Shown one piece after another: positions 23,403 through 36,100 of a DNA stretch of 64,000 nt. Each line of letters begins with the position of its first letter. Within the stretch, counting starts at the first letter, position 1. Source of the stretch: Trebouxia sp. TZW2008. Its lineage: Eukaryota; Chlorophyta; Trebouxiophyceae; Trebouxiales; Trebouxiaceae. Under the pieces are notes generated by a model. That model was given only the letters and a program-made list of their open reading frames with translations. It searched no databases and had not been told where the DNA came from. A program made the translations under genes and the position numbers. Where the stretch lies: the NCBI GenBank assembly GCA_002118135.1, contig BDIU01000305.1:21062-85061 (forward strand). Reading direction: 5' to 3'.

Positions 23403-26400
23403 TCATGAGGCTATGCATATGGTGACAGAATACACCAGCAGCTGACTTGATGTCAATATGAGCAGCCTGTCCTGTCCATCTATCCACTGCAGGGCAGCTC
23501 CCAACACAGCCGACTGCTCTTCAAGGCCCATGTCAATGATCTGCACCACCCACAGACTGTGCTCATTCTGCTGTGATGCATGGCAGCACGGCAGCATAGG
23601 CATACCGCTAGCATCAGCGCTATTGACTTGGTCAAATTGGTAAGACTCTTGCCAAATGCTGCACTACCCAGCAAGCTTTGGGCAACAGCCAACATCATGC
23701 AAACTGATGTTGCAAGGCAGCAATGCCTCCTTTAGTGAAGGCAAGCACAGCAGTGATGTTGGGGCCAAACCTGAGAGCTGCCGGTACTCTGCTTGTGAGA
23801 CGTCTGCTTGTACAGGTACGAGAAGCGGTTGCCCTCAATCAGTGCGGCTGCTAGCTTGCTTTCTGGGTGTGCCAGCAGCGTGAACTTCTTGTGCACCTTC
23901 CCTGCACAACGGACAGCCTGCTGACTGAGCTGAGCTGAGACATAGATCTTGACGCGCACTGTCAGGTAGGCAAAACAAAACAAAAGTCCATGCTGTAAAG
24001 CACTATAATGGGGTCCTTCAAGAGCAGAGGCAGCCCAGATTTGCTGCCCTGTTTACCGCCCTAGGAGCAGCAACTATCATAAAGGTGAAAACTTGGTGGT
24101 GCATAGCGATTGGGCTTGAAGGGTTTTGGATAAGCATATGCCCTGTCTTACCTGCTGTCACGTATGCTAGGGCTGGAACAGAGTGCAGGTGCTCCGCAAC
24201 CAGAGCCGAGGCTTGAGACGTAAACATAACAGCTGCACAGTCTACGTCATCAGAAAGGCCCATCAGGATCTGCTGCTGTTGACCAAAAGCCACCACCTTG
24301 TGCGGTCCACAATCTATTTGGTCAACAATGCTGTAGGTACTCCTCCCTGTAGTGTGTTCACTGCTGCCATTATGTTGGGTGAGACTGCTGGCTTGCGGTT
24401 CTGCTGTTGTCTGCTGCTCAAGCGCAGCTGTGCCATTTGACTGAGCAAACGATGCTGTTGCTGATGCTGTTGCGGGTGCTGCTGATGAATCTTGTGCTGG
24501 CGCTGTGTGCTGTTGATGTGATGCAGGCAAGATTGCATGGTCTTGCTGCACAGGAGCAGCAGGTGAAGGCTGAGGGTCTGAATCGATTTGCTTGAAAAGA
24601 GTGACGGTGCAAGCTGGCTCGCCGCCCATGCCCCCCACATTGTCTGGGCCCACCTCATGATACAGATCTGAGAATTCATTCCTTGGCACAGTGTCGTCTG
24701 CAGCAACAATTCCCTATCATGCCTGAAGGCTGAAGGAAAAGCGGCCACTTTGCCCAATATCATTTGAAGCCGGTGTAGTCAGTGAACGCTTGTGGCGGTG
24801 AAAACACAGGCCACTCTGACAGAACTGAGAGCATTCACTGGCGTTTGCTTGGAGTAAACTGAGGCAGGCTAGCATGGCACGCAATCAAGCTCAAGTCAGA
24901 ATGTCATGCATGAACGGGTCAATTACATGACAGGAGGTTACAGGAAGTTACAGTACCTGCTGCCTGCTCAGAGGTAAAACGTGCCAGCCTATCAACGGCT
25001 TGTCTGAGTGTGCGTGTGCTGACGCTGTCCACATCATCATCGTCAGCTGTCAGACCTGCATGCAGGCCCTTTCTTGAGCGTTCTGACGACAGGACTGCAA
25101 GTAAACTTAGGAGTTGTCGATCATAACCATCAGCATGCAGTTGTGCTATGTGAGAGTCAGCATATGGTTGGTTGATGCCACCAGGCACATATGGGTTGAC
25201 AATGCATAGAAGTTGCAGACCTCATTTGATGCACGTGAACAACTGCATGCCCGCATGAACCTCTCCACGTGGCTTTCTGTATGGATGTAAGCCTCATCAT
25301 CCCAGGGTAAGCCTGACTTTGTATGTCCTGCACATCTTCGTATATTTGACACGGCTGTTACCAACAGCTACGTCATCTGGGTATTGGATATGCAACTGTC
25401 CATGCTGCAGCTTGCTGATGCAAAAGTGTCTTGGAACCGTCATATGACTGGTGCAATCAGTTACATTTGCAGCAGCAGTGTCTCACCTGATGTAGCCCCT
25501 GCTGATGGCAACAGAGGGTCTGGACTGCTACTGCCTTGCGCTTCTGGGTTAGCTGATGCTACAATGATGTGGCTGCCCTTGGGCAGCAGCCTGACAGCAT
25601 GAGGTGGCAGGGCGCTGACCTGCATCAGTCAATGCATGTTGATATGCAAGATTTTCAGCTGTGTCACGTGATGATGCGATTGCCCACTTTGGGCTTTGCA
25701 TGTGCAATGCCTTGCATGCCGTATGCGGCAGAGAAGAGGAGAATCTAGAGCTGCCTCACAAATCAGCAGCTGGCAGGTCAAAATGTAGCAGCTGAACTTG
25801 TATGGGCATCGCTATATGTGCAGAACAACTGTGGGAGAGCCTGCTGCAGCTCACAAAGCGGTCAGCAGAAGATCAAAGAGCAGCAAGCCTTCACGAACCC
25901 CTGTTTGGTACCTGAAGCAATTGCGTGTCTTTCACCTCCAGACACGTTTGAACCTCAAGAATCATCACAAATAGCTCACATCCTGCTGCTTGATTGCCGT
26001 CCTTCTGCCGCACAGCCCAAGCAATGACTTGAACCTGGCCTGTACGCATCACACACTCTTGTCAACCATTTGTTTCACCAGACTGAAGATACATCTATGC
26101 CTCTTGTCAAAGCTGTTGCAGCTGCTGAGGACATGTCTCACCTGCATCAAGCTGAGCCGCTGCTTGCAAATGCAGCGCGCGGTTGTGCAGTGGGAAACAT
26201 GGCCCCACAGCTTCTGCAGCACAACATGCTCAGTCTTCATGCTATCTCACAGCTCTAGCCAAAGACTTTCACCCATATGCTTAGTCTTGCTGACATCCAA
26301 GTCAGTGTCAAGTGGTTGCTGACCCCTGTGCATCTACCTGGTGAAGTGCTGATGTTGACAAGCGTGAGATCGCCATGCCCTGAAGATACAATAAGCTGTT

Positions 26401-26908
26401 CCTCTGTTGGCTGATGCCCCTGAACAGCTACCACTGAAGGCTGCAGTGGGGAGCCTTGAGCTGCTTTGTCTGGGTCTAGGCAGGACTTCTGAAAGCCTTC
26501 AGACGGCTCTACAGCATCGCATACAATGTTTGCACGTATAAACTTTCAAGCTGTTGCAGCAAGTCTGAGCGAATTGCCACCTCACCTACCCCATGCTCTG
26601 TCCAGAGGTGCTTCCGACTGACTGGTCAGCCGATGCAAGCTCCAGCAGCCGTTCTCGTTTTGAAACACGAAGAAATCACCACTCACACCATGCAGGTGAT
26701 TGTGCAAAATAGCTGCGCGCGTGTTCAAGTAGTCAGTGCTGTGATCAGAGACCTTGACCGAGCCGTCTAACGATTGCACCGCTTGCGACAGCTGGAGGCT
26801 TCGGTCAAGCTTCCAGCTGTCGAACAAAGGGTTGGCCTTGTCTCTGTCGAGCTCGAGCATACGTAGAGGCATAATGCTGAGGCCGCAGCATGTCTCCGAA
26901 CGACACAA
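23403..26908 (-). CDS. NUDCD1: NUDCD1-like protein
   Basis: About ten minus-strand exons join in frame: about 26908-26588, 26508-26338, 26213-26142, 26039-25912, 25619-25487, 25327-25235, 25145-24957, 24697-24152, 23958-23771 and 23570-23403. Order and spacing of segments recall NudC domain-containing protein 1: N-terminal NPLFDSWKLDRSLQLSQAV; a strand pair ILHNHLHGVSGDFFVFQNE; LPPHAVRLLPKGSHIIVASA; RQAVDRLARFTSEQ then NEFSDLYHE; C-terminal VHKKFTLLAHPESKLAAALI and LLILTSSQLLVYSV. Family members are propeller-like proteins binding splicing factors and COPI. The central p23-like CS domain is not clearly visible, so a small exon near 25240-25480 may be missing. A long Gln/Ala/Ser-rich insert sits in exon 24697-24152. 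The exact start is uncertain. Confidence 0.55.
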
Positions 26909-27196
26909 CGCAATTGCAGGGCATGAAAAGCATGCAGAGCCTTAGTAACTCGTGGCGTCCCATAGGCAGTCGATGCAGCGCAGCGCATGAGGCCAACGCC
27001 AAGAAATTTCGCACGATGCTAGTGCTGCATCATCGGGCGGAAAGCGCGGCAGGACCTTGATGTTGTGCGCCTTGCGACTCAAGTGCGGCTAGCACGCACA
27101 TACTGAAAGTTGCTTCACCGCCTTGACCGACTCTTCAACGTGCTGCCGTGACGTGAGAACGTGCAGCACAACAATGACCATGCTGGATCTGCGTCC
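26909..27196. promoter_or_regulatory. Putative bidirectional promoter, NUDCD1-like / UvrD-like
   Basis: Fewer than 300 bp separate the divergent starts. The interval is CpG-richer than the flanking introns (cgggcggaaagcgcgg near 27034; cgactcttcaacgtg). No TATA box stands out. Confidence 0.4.
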
Positions 27197-30100
27197 ATGC
27201 TAGCCAGAGCATGGCTGCTGCTCACTAAACATCCTGCTCTCAGTCCTCACAGCACTCTCAAGATGCAAGGCATCTTCAGTACTCAGCAAACTGTGCTCAA
27301 CCTACACAGCCTGCAAGCTTGTTTGCTCCCAAGATCTTGCAGCCGCCCGCTGCATTGCTTGCAGACGAGCAACAGGACTCAATGGCAGGCTCATCAGCGT
27401 TTGCCGCTGAAAGTCCAGAGCTCTGCTGGTGTTGCCGAAAGAGTCACACAGCAGCAGCCGTATCACCAGCAGCAGTTGCAACAGCAGGAGTCAACATCAA
27501 ACTTCACGCACAATTTGAGTGAAGAGCAGGCTGCTGCAGCATTGGCTGGTGACGGGCATCTCAGGTACAGCACATGCCCTTTGCAGAACAGTCTGACTTG
27601 ACATGCTGCTGCGCCTTTTCAGACGCAAGGCCTGCCTACCATGTTTGCTCATGTCAGTGTCAAGGTGCAATGCACCCAATCCATGCAACATCGCATGTTG
27701 GCATAACTGAAGCAAGGAGTCCTGAGCCAACCCTGTGCGCATCTTTTGACTGCTTGAACATGGGCTTGTCACCGTCACAGAGCTCAAATGTGCTTTTCAT
27801 GCATGACTGCACTGCAATACGTGCAGGAGCACAGCCGGGCCTGGCAGCGATAACACCCGCATGCTGACCTCACGGGTGGAGTATCGGATCGATGCACTGC
27901 AATGTCTGCAGGATCACAGCTGGGCCTGGCACCTCACTGTGGCGCTCAGAACTGGCCGGCCTGGCAACACAGGCCTCTTGCCATATACACCTGTGCAAGA
28001 TAGTGCCATTCATTCCCAGCATTCTAGTGTATGCAGTATCATAGCTGGGAGTGGCAAAAGTCGTGCGCCGACCTCATGGGTGGGGTTTTGAATTACTGTG
28101 TTGCACTGTTGCCACCAAGAAGAGGCAAAATGCGCGTGCTGATCTCTTGAAAGATATCTGATCAATGCGTTGCAATCTTTCTTCAGGATCATAGCTGGGC
28201 CTGGCAGTGGCAAAACACGTGTGCTGACTTCACGGGTGGAATACCTGATCAAGGAGAAGGGGTGCAAGCCATGGGAGCTAGTGGTGATCACCTTCAGCAA
28301 TAAAGCCGCCAAGGAGCTGCAGGACCGTCTGGACAAGCTGCTGGGGCCTGCCCTTGCCACCAAAGTTGTCACAGGTCTTGTGGTTCTTTGCATAATCTGC
28401 CTTCAAGTGCACAGGAAACTGAATGTATGCAATGTACTCACATGATGCAGCAAGACACAAGACTTAATGCAATCAACACATTGTTGCAGGTCTCCTCACT
28501 CCTCAGACAGCTCTTACTCCGTCCATGTCTTGTTTGTACCCTGTTGAACACTTTGCTTGGTCATGGCTGCATGTTTGAGGTTTAGCCACCAAAGTCAACA
28601 CAAGTCTCCTCACCTCTTGTCCCCTTGACCTTCATGCAGCTGGTGCCCTGCTGCTTCTGCAGCCGTTCACATGTTGTTCATGCAGCTGTCTCTCTCTTGA
28701 ACTGCCTGGACAAGCTGCCAGGGCCTGCCATTGCCACCAAAGTTGTCACAGGCCTCCTCACTTCTCATGCAGCTCTTACTCCGCCCATGTCTTGTTCGTA
28801 CCCTGTTGCACAGTGTGGTTGGTCATGGCTGCATGTTTGAAATGTAGCCACCAAAGTCAACTTGGGTCTCCTCTGTTCTTGTGTCCTCATTTCTGATGCA
28901 GCTGGTGCCCTGCTGCTTATGGGGCTGTTCAGCTGATTCTCATGCAATTGTTGCCCTGCTACACGCTTTCGCCAACCATGGATGCTGGGGCCACCAGTTG
29001 TCACCCGTCTTGTCGCCTTTCGCAAAAATTACCTACAAGTGCATGACAACATGCCCAAACTGACCATATGCAATGCACTCGAAGAATGCAGCAAGACCCA
29101 GAGCTTGATGCAATCAATACGTCGTGACAAGTCTTCCCACTTCTCATGCAGCGTACACCTGTGGCCCCTCAGCTGTGTACCTCTCTGCGCATTTGACTCA
29201 TATGTCTGCACGTCAAAGTTTTCTGACAATTGCGTGGGCAGACAGGCACTCAGAATAATAACAGGTGTTGGCCTTTAGCTGCAGCATCGTCAGCAGAGTT
29301 GCAGTCTCATCATACAGGAGACAACTTGAGTGCTTGCTGTGTGCACAGCGCTTGCTGTACACATAACGGCATGTGCAACATTCTGATTGACTTGTGAGTG
29401 ACACACGAACTTGAAGGCTCGGTGCACAGCTATTCTGAAGAGTAGTGGTGAGCTTAGACATGACATGTGTCAGTGTGCTGCAGGCACGTTCCACTCTGTT
29501 GGCTGCCAAATTACAAGGCGCTATGTCAATGAGCTGGGAGACACAGGCAGGGAAGGGTTCACCATTTTTGACCAAGATGACTCCAAAGCTGCCATGAAAA
29601 AAGCTTTGCAGCAGCTTTTCAGCAGAAGGAAAGGCAAAGTCGACAATATAGTTGCGACTGTGCTCAAAGATGCTGAGGGCTCTAAAACCACATCTGCAGA
29701 AAAGCTGGATGCACCAGAGTGGGTAAGCTTGAGCAATATCATATAGACTTGACTCCTGCCTCTTTACCAGAAAACATAATCACCACTATTTGCAAAGCAA
29801 AATTCACCAGCAAGCACGTTCGTCAATGCAACTCCACCTCATGCGCAAATTCATGCATGGCAAATCCACCTTATGTGCGCAAAGCAAGCGCACAAGCCAG
29901 ATCCACCTCATTTGCTTCATGCTCCATGCACCTGGCTTGCAGAAGGGAAGATTTGATTGAGCTGCAGAATCCGGGCTGCCTATTCTTGTACAGTGCTACC
30001 TCATGGCGTCCATCCCTTTTCAGTGTTTTTCCTGATCCCAAATTGCGCAGTAGCAGCCAAAAAAGCTGCCAAACAAATCAGAATCAAACAATTCTCTCAG

Positions 30101-33100
30101 CTGCAGAACTGTGATCATGCAGGAGCAGCCAAAGAATCTTGACAAGCTGGCAAAGCATTTCCGACACAGCATCTCCTTGCTGAAGAACGGCGTGAGCACC
30201 TGCTATGGACTGACCGGCAAGGCTGCTTTGGCCAAGTACAACGCCGGCAGCGCTGCTTTGGTAAATAGCTTAGACCGAGAGCTTCAGCTTGCTGTCAGAG
30301 CTGGAGTCACCCTGGAGCAGGCTTTTGATCTGTATGAGGCTGAGCTTAGGCAGAACAGGTATGCACATCATGGTCTTGATTTACGCCACATAATACATCA
30401 CAAAACATCACAGTTTGCATGGGTAGCATGTAAACAAGGGTAATGGTGCTTCTGCAGAGGGTTGGATTTTGATGACCTACTGAGCTGGCCAGTGGCCCTG
30501 CTACAGCAGAGTGAAACAGTCAGGGAGCGCCTGCAAAAGCGCTACAAGCACATACTGGTGGATGAGTTCCAGGACACAAACGCACCGCAGTACGAACTTG
30601 TCCGACAGCTTGCTGGCAGTCAGGTCAGTCTTACATGCCTTTTCTCTCGTTATGAAAGCTGCCAGCGTACAAGCCTCTGACAATGCATCTTGCAACAGCG
30701 TCAGTTGAATAGTTTGTGACCTCCTGGGGGGCTCAAAATCCCCTAACAGAGTGACTCATTCGGTCAAAGCAAGTGCTGTCACATGCTGTTCAGCACATGC
30801 TGTCACATTTGCACATACCTGTGTCTTGATCATGATCATGTGAAACCTTTGAGCTCAAGATATTGATGTGCAGGCCAATGTGTTTGTGGTGGGTGACCCA
30901 GATCAAGCCATCTATGGCTGGCGAGGCGCCAATGTCATCAACATGCAGCAGTCATTCACATCTGACTACCCAGGTAAGCTGAGGGATGCTTGTGGCATTG
31001 CCTGCGCTTTGATAATGGCACTGTCTTTGCTTTGATGAAGTGAAGCATGGCCACTGCGCTCACAAGTCTCATACTTTCATCAATGGTCGCAGCTTTCTGC
31101 CAGCATTCACAAACTGTCTGTGTGTCTGTGCTGTACCTCATGCATTGGTGCTGTCAGGAACTGCTGTTGACGAGTACAAATTGCACTTTACCAGCGATAC
31201 ATCCCCGCTGCTGGCAAATTTTGTGTCAGCATGTCTCAACATGTGTACCTGTTCCAGCTTCAAATCCAAATCATGCCAGATTGAGTTGATCTGCACATGG
31301 CATACACCTGTAGCCTCAGCATGTGATTATTTTCAGGGGTGCAGACACTGAAGGACAACTGCAGGTTGACTCTGCAAATGCTGGGAGTGGTTGAAGGCAT
31401 CCTGTACGCACATACTCAGCTTCAAAACCGTGCCAGAGCAAGCTAACTTGAACGTGGTATACATCTGTGATCTCTGCATGTGACTGTTAACAGGGGCACA
31501 GACACTGCACCTGAAGGACAACTACAGGTCCACCCCTCAAGTGCTGAGGGGGGCTGAGGGGGTCCTTACCCACATAGTCAAATCCGGAACCATGCCAGAG
31601 CGAGTTGATTTGAACCCACTGCTCAGCTCTGGGCCTCAAATTGAGGTACTCATGTTGTCAATGACTGACCATCAGGAAGCGACAGCCCTGACATATTGCT
31701 CTAATGCTGTGGCTTCATTCCATGTGGCTGCCATAGCTCAAAGCTGTTTTGCGCTGTCATCGCATTTTGTTGCCATATCTTGTCTGCCACACTCATTGCT
31801 GATGCTCATATGTGCTGTGGATGCCGTGTCTACAACCGTTGCTGGTTTGCGCTGCACAGTAGCAGCTGTATATGTTTAAGCAGCAAAGGCAGAAGCAAGG
31901 GCAGTACACAGTCAGCAGTGCATGCTCTTTAGGTGTTGAGCCCTGTCATGCAGGTTGCAGCACTGTTCAAGAAGTGGGCAGCGGCAGCAGCAGTGGCAGT
32001 ACACATTCAGCAGTTGCATGCTCTATAGCTCTTGAGCCCTGTTAGAAGATTGCAGCCGTGCTAGATGAGATGGCAGAGGCATCGTTGCCCCTATGGCTGC
32101 AAATAAGCTGACAAACAAACAGTGGTAGCTGCTGCATCACTACGTAGCAGAGCATGCATCAGACACAGTCAAGGCTCTGCAGCTACAGGACTTTGCTATT
32201 ACGCACGAAAGGTTGCAGAGGATTGCAGAGTTTTTGTGCTTTCTACAAATCTCAAGAACTCTGCTATTTGCTGCAATATTTCATGCGTACTAGCAAAGTC
32301 TGATAGCTGCAGAGCCTCAACTGTGTCCAAATCATGCTCTGCTACATAATCATGCAGCAGTCGCCACTGTTTGTTCATCAGCTTGACTGCGAAAAAGGCC
32401 AGGATTGCATAACAGGGCCACAGTGGCAACCATGCGTTCCAGCTGGAAAAGATCACCTGTGTTGCCACCTTTCCTCCTGATGGCGCTGCAGATGTGGTCC
32501 TCTAGTATGCTGCCAGTGTAGGTCTGCTGTTGAGGATCCAGCACCACGTGTGTGTCGCCATCACTTTTGAAAGCAGCGCTGCCACTGAAAGCAGTGGCCA
32601 TGCATATTCAGCAGGTTCATGTGCTACAGCTGCTCGACTCTGTGGTGCAGGTTGCACAGATGCCAGACGAGAGAACAGAGGCAGGAGCAGTGATTTTACA
32701 CTTTTAGCAGTTGCATGCGCTACAGCTGCTTACATCTGCCATTCAGTTTGCAGACAGGTGAGTGAGCAGAGAAACAGTGCTCAATTAGCAGATGCATGCT
32801 TTGCAGTTGTTGAAGCAGTGGCAAAGCGTATGCAGCAGGTGTATGCTCTACAATTGTTATCTTCTGTCGTGCAGGTTGAACAGGTGCCAGATGAGAGGGC
32901 AGAGGTAGAAGCAGTGTCGATACTCATTCAGCAATAGCATGCTCTACATCTGTCAACGCCTGTTACAGGTCGCAGAGTTGCCTGATGAAAGGGCAAAAGC
33001 TGAAGCAGCCATGATTTGTCATGCAGGTCACATTTGCACCAAACGAGCGGGCACAGACATCCGCAGCGGCAGTACAGCTTCAGCAGTTGCGTACTCTTCA

Positions 33101-36100
33101 GCTCTTGAACCCTGTCATGCAGGTGTATGCTCTACAACTGTTGACTTCTGTCATGCAGGTTGCACAGGTGCCACATGAGAGGGTAAGGCAGAAGCAATGG
33201 CAGTGCGCATTCAGCAGCTGTTCAATTCTGTCATGCAGCTTGCACAGAGGCAGTAGCGGTGGTAGTACTCATTCAGCAGGTGCATGCTCCACAGTTGTCA
33301 AACCCTGTCATGCAGATTGCAGCAACTGCAGGTGATACTAGGGCAGTACACATTCAGCAGGTGCATGCTTTACAGCTGTTGGGGACTGGCATGCAGGTTG
33401 CACAGGTATCAAATGAGAGAGCAGAAGCTGAAGCAGTGGCAGTGCACATTCAGCAGATTCATGCACAAGGCAGACTCAGATGGGGCGACATGGCTATCCT
33501 GTACCGCACCAATGCCCAGTCACGCCTCTTTGAGGAGCAGCTGGTAGGCCCTAATCTTATGTAACCTTACGTAAGCTTGTGTAACCCTATGCGCTTTTGT
33601 GTAAAGCCTGTTTGCAGATAGATACTGACCTTCACGTTATACTGACCTGTTTGCAGATGAAGACAAACATCCCTTTTGTTGTAGCAGAAGGACGGGCCTT
33701 CTGGTCTACACAAGAAGTTCAAGATGTCATGGCATGTGTGCCCATTGGCCTAAAGCATCTAGGAAAGTCAGGCAGCATCAGTTCCACAAAACACATCTTG
33801 GCCAACAAGTCACTGCTTGCCTGCTTGCAGATGAAGAGAAGCATACCCTTTGTTGTGGTAGGCGGACAACCGTTCTGGTCCAGAAAAGAAGTCAAAGATG
33901 TCATGGCTTACATCAAGCTAGCAGTAAATCCAGAGGACAATCTGTCCCTGATGCGTATCTTGAACTATCCCACACGAGGCATTGGCAATGAGTCACAAGT
34001 CAAGCTTCAGAAATGGGCTGAAGCGCAACACAAGACACTTGGGCAAGCTTTGTTTCCTGACTATCAGGCAAGCCATTGTGACTCAGTCTTTGCAACCGTT
34101 TTGTGTGAAGCCAACGCTGCGTTTTTGACTGCTTCATGCTACGCACATTGCTCAGTTTGCTACAGCCCAACTATTGGTTGGTCATATGCTTGCGTTCAGT
34201 TGGTCCACATCTGCATTGCTTCATACTGCAGACATTATTTAGCTGCATTGCAGTTGAAGAGTGCTTCAGCATGGTCCTTTGCTTTTTTTGGCATTTACAG
34301 TTTGCATGCTTGCTGTGAAGTGCATGTTTGCTTCACAGCAAGCCAACTGTCAGCCAAGTCAGCATCATGTTTATGTTGGCTGCAGGCAACAGCAATGAGC
34401 TATCAATCTGTTGTCCCTGAGGTGGCTGAGGAGTCATACCGATTGCCTGCCTGGCCAGACCCAGCACAAGTGCAAGCTACATGCGATCTGCCTGTCAAAG
34501 AACTTGGTCTCTCCAAGAAAGTGAGTAACATGCAAGCGTCATGATTTTGCTGTTCAGTGATGCTGGGCATATGCTGTGGCACTGCTGCTTTGTTGAGACA
34601 GGGCATGATAAGCATTCTGCATGATGTTGAATGAGTGTTGATGATGTTGGCTGGATCTTACTTGCAACGGCAGAACATCACACATCCTTGTTGCGGCCCT
34701 TTACCCAAGCTAGCCCGGCAACATAGTGTCCCAGTTCCCTGCACGTACACCCCCCTAGCACTGATAGCATGAAGTATTTACTAATGCACAGTGTGTGGCT
34801 GTTGCAGGCTGCTGAAGGGGTACACAGCTTCTGCAAGACCATCATGATGTTCAGAGCAATGTTGATGCAGCATTCTCTGGCTCCAGTGCTGGAGAGAATG
34901 CTGCAACACATCAAGCTTGAAGACTTTCTCATGTCTGGTATGCAGTCACTTGTGCTAAACAGCTAGTAAGTGGGCATGCAACAACTCCCTGATGTCTGCT
35001 TTGCAGTCACTTGTGCTCAACAGCTCAAAACTGGACATGCAACAACTCCCCGATGTCTGTCATGCAGTCATTTGTGTTTAGGAGCTTGTGACTGGTCAAT
35101 AGCTAGTGCGTGGGCATGCAACAACTCCCTGAATGTCTGATCTGCAATCAATTGCATCAAGTGGGCTGGCAGCTGTGCTTTTCATGAGAGCATGTTGTTG
35201 CGTGTCGTCTACTTGCAAACTACTTGGATGCATGCTTGCATTTGTGGACCAAGTGTGGCTTTGTTGTTTGTGACACCAACTTTACAATGGGAAATAGGTT
35301 ACGTGGAATTTGATGTGGAGTTAGTCATGTGTAGGACCTGTGCACATCATGACAGAGGCTTATGCTTGCTGCAGTCAAAAGCGACAAGGAGAGGCAACAG
35401 GATCGCTGGGGCAATATAGAACAGGTGCGTGCTCTTCAGCTTGGTCCAGTTGCAGAATAGTGTGCCTGACAATGCTGTGCATTACTTAATGCATGCAACT
35501 TCAGCAGCAGTCCAGCAGGACTTGTAATGACCCAAGTCAATACATAATCCAATTCAACACAAGTCAACTTTACGCGATCCACGTCAATATCATCCAAGAC
35601 AATACATCAGGCATGCCCACAAGAAGCGATTGCTTGGTGGCATGTCAACCCTGTCAACATTGCACACAGAAGCATGAGATTGCTGCCGACACACAATCAT
35701 TTGTTTGCTGTTGAAAGGCTGATGCCACAAGTTCAATGTCTTTTGGCTATGCTATAGGTCCTAGGGGCAGCAGAGCATGTTACTACACAGCCATCAGTCA
35801 GAGGCCTGGACTACCTAGACTCAGATAACCCCATGCAGGTCAGATCTGCTCTCGAGCTACTTCTTCTTGCAGAGACTTCTGTTACGACGCCTAATGGCAC
35901 TACACTTCCCTGTTCCCTAAGATGTGCTGGTCATACAACAGTAGCAACTGTTGCATAACATACTGCTTGGTAGCGCAAGGCAGAACTCGCTGACCTTGCA
36001 TGCAGTGAGCTGCTTGTCATTTCCTCACCAGCTGTCTGCTCAGTTCACGCAACACAGTCATTCAGCCTCCAGCATCCAGTGCTGGAATCTTCTGAGCACT

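Larger units (their letters stand above)
31954..33395 (+). repeat. Array of about ten decayed copies of the UvrD exon 33396 start
   Basis: Acceptor-like TGCAG/exon starts recur at about 31954, 32051, 32651, 32743, 32875, 32969, 33027, 33161, 33238 and 33316 before the real one at 33396. Each repeats part of [18 protein letters not shown] with stops or frame changes; later ones end in catgct(c/t)tacag. Spacing is 60-130 bp, apart from the gap filled by the fold-back at 32106-32601. Confidence 0.85.

Noticed and set aside
27821..33395. Regularly spaced repeats that might suggest a CRISPR array
   Set aside because: Units are diverged copies of flanking exons with splice acceptors, spacers are not unique, and the genome is eukaryotic.
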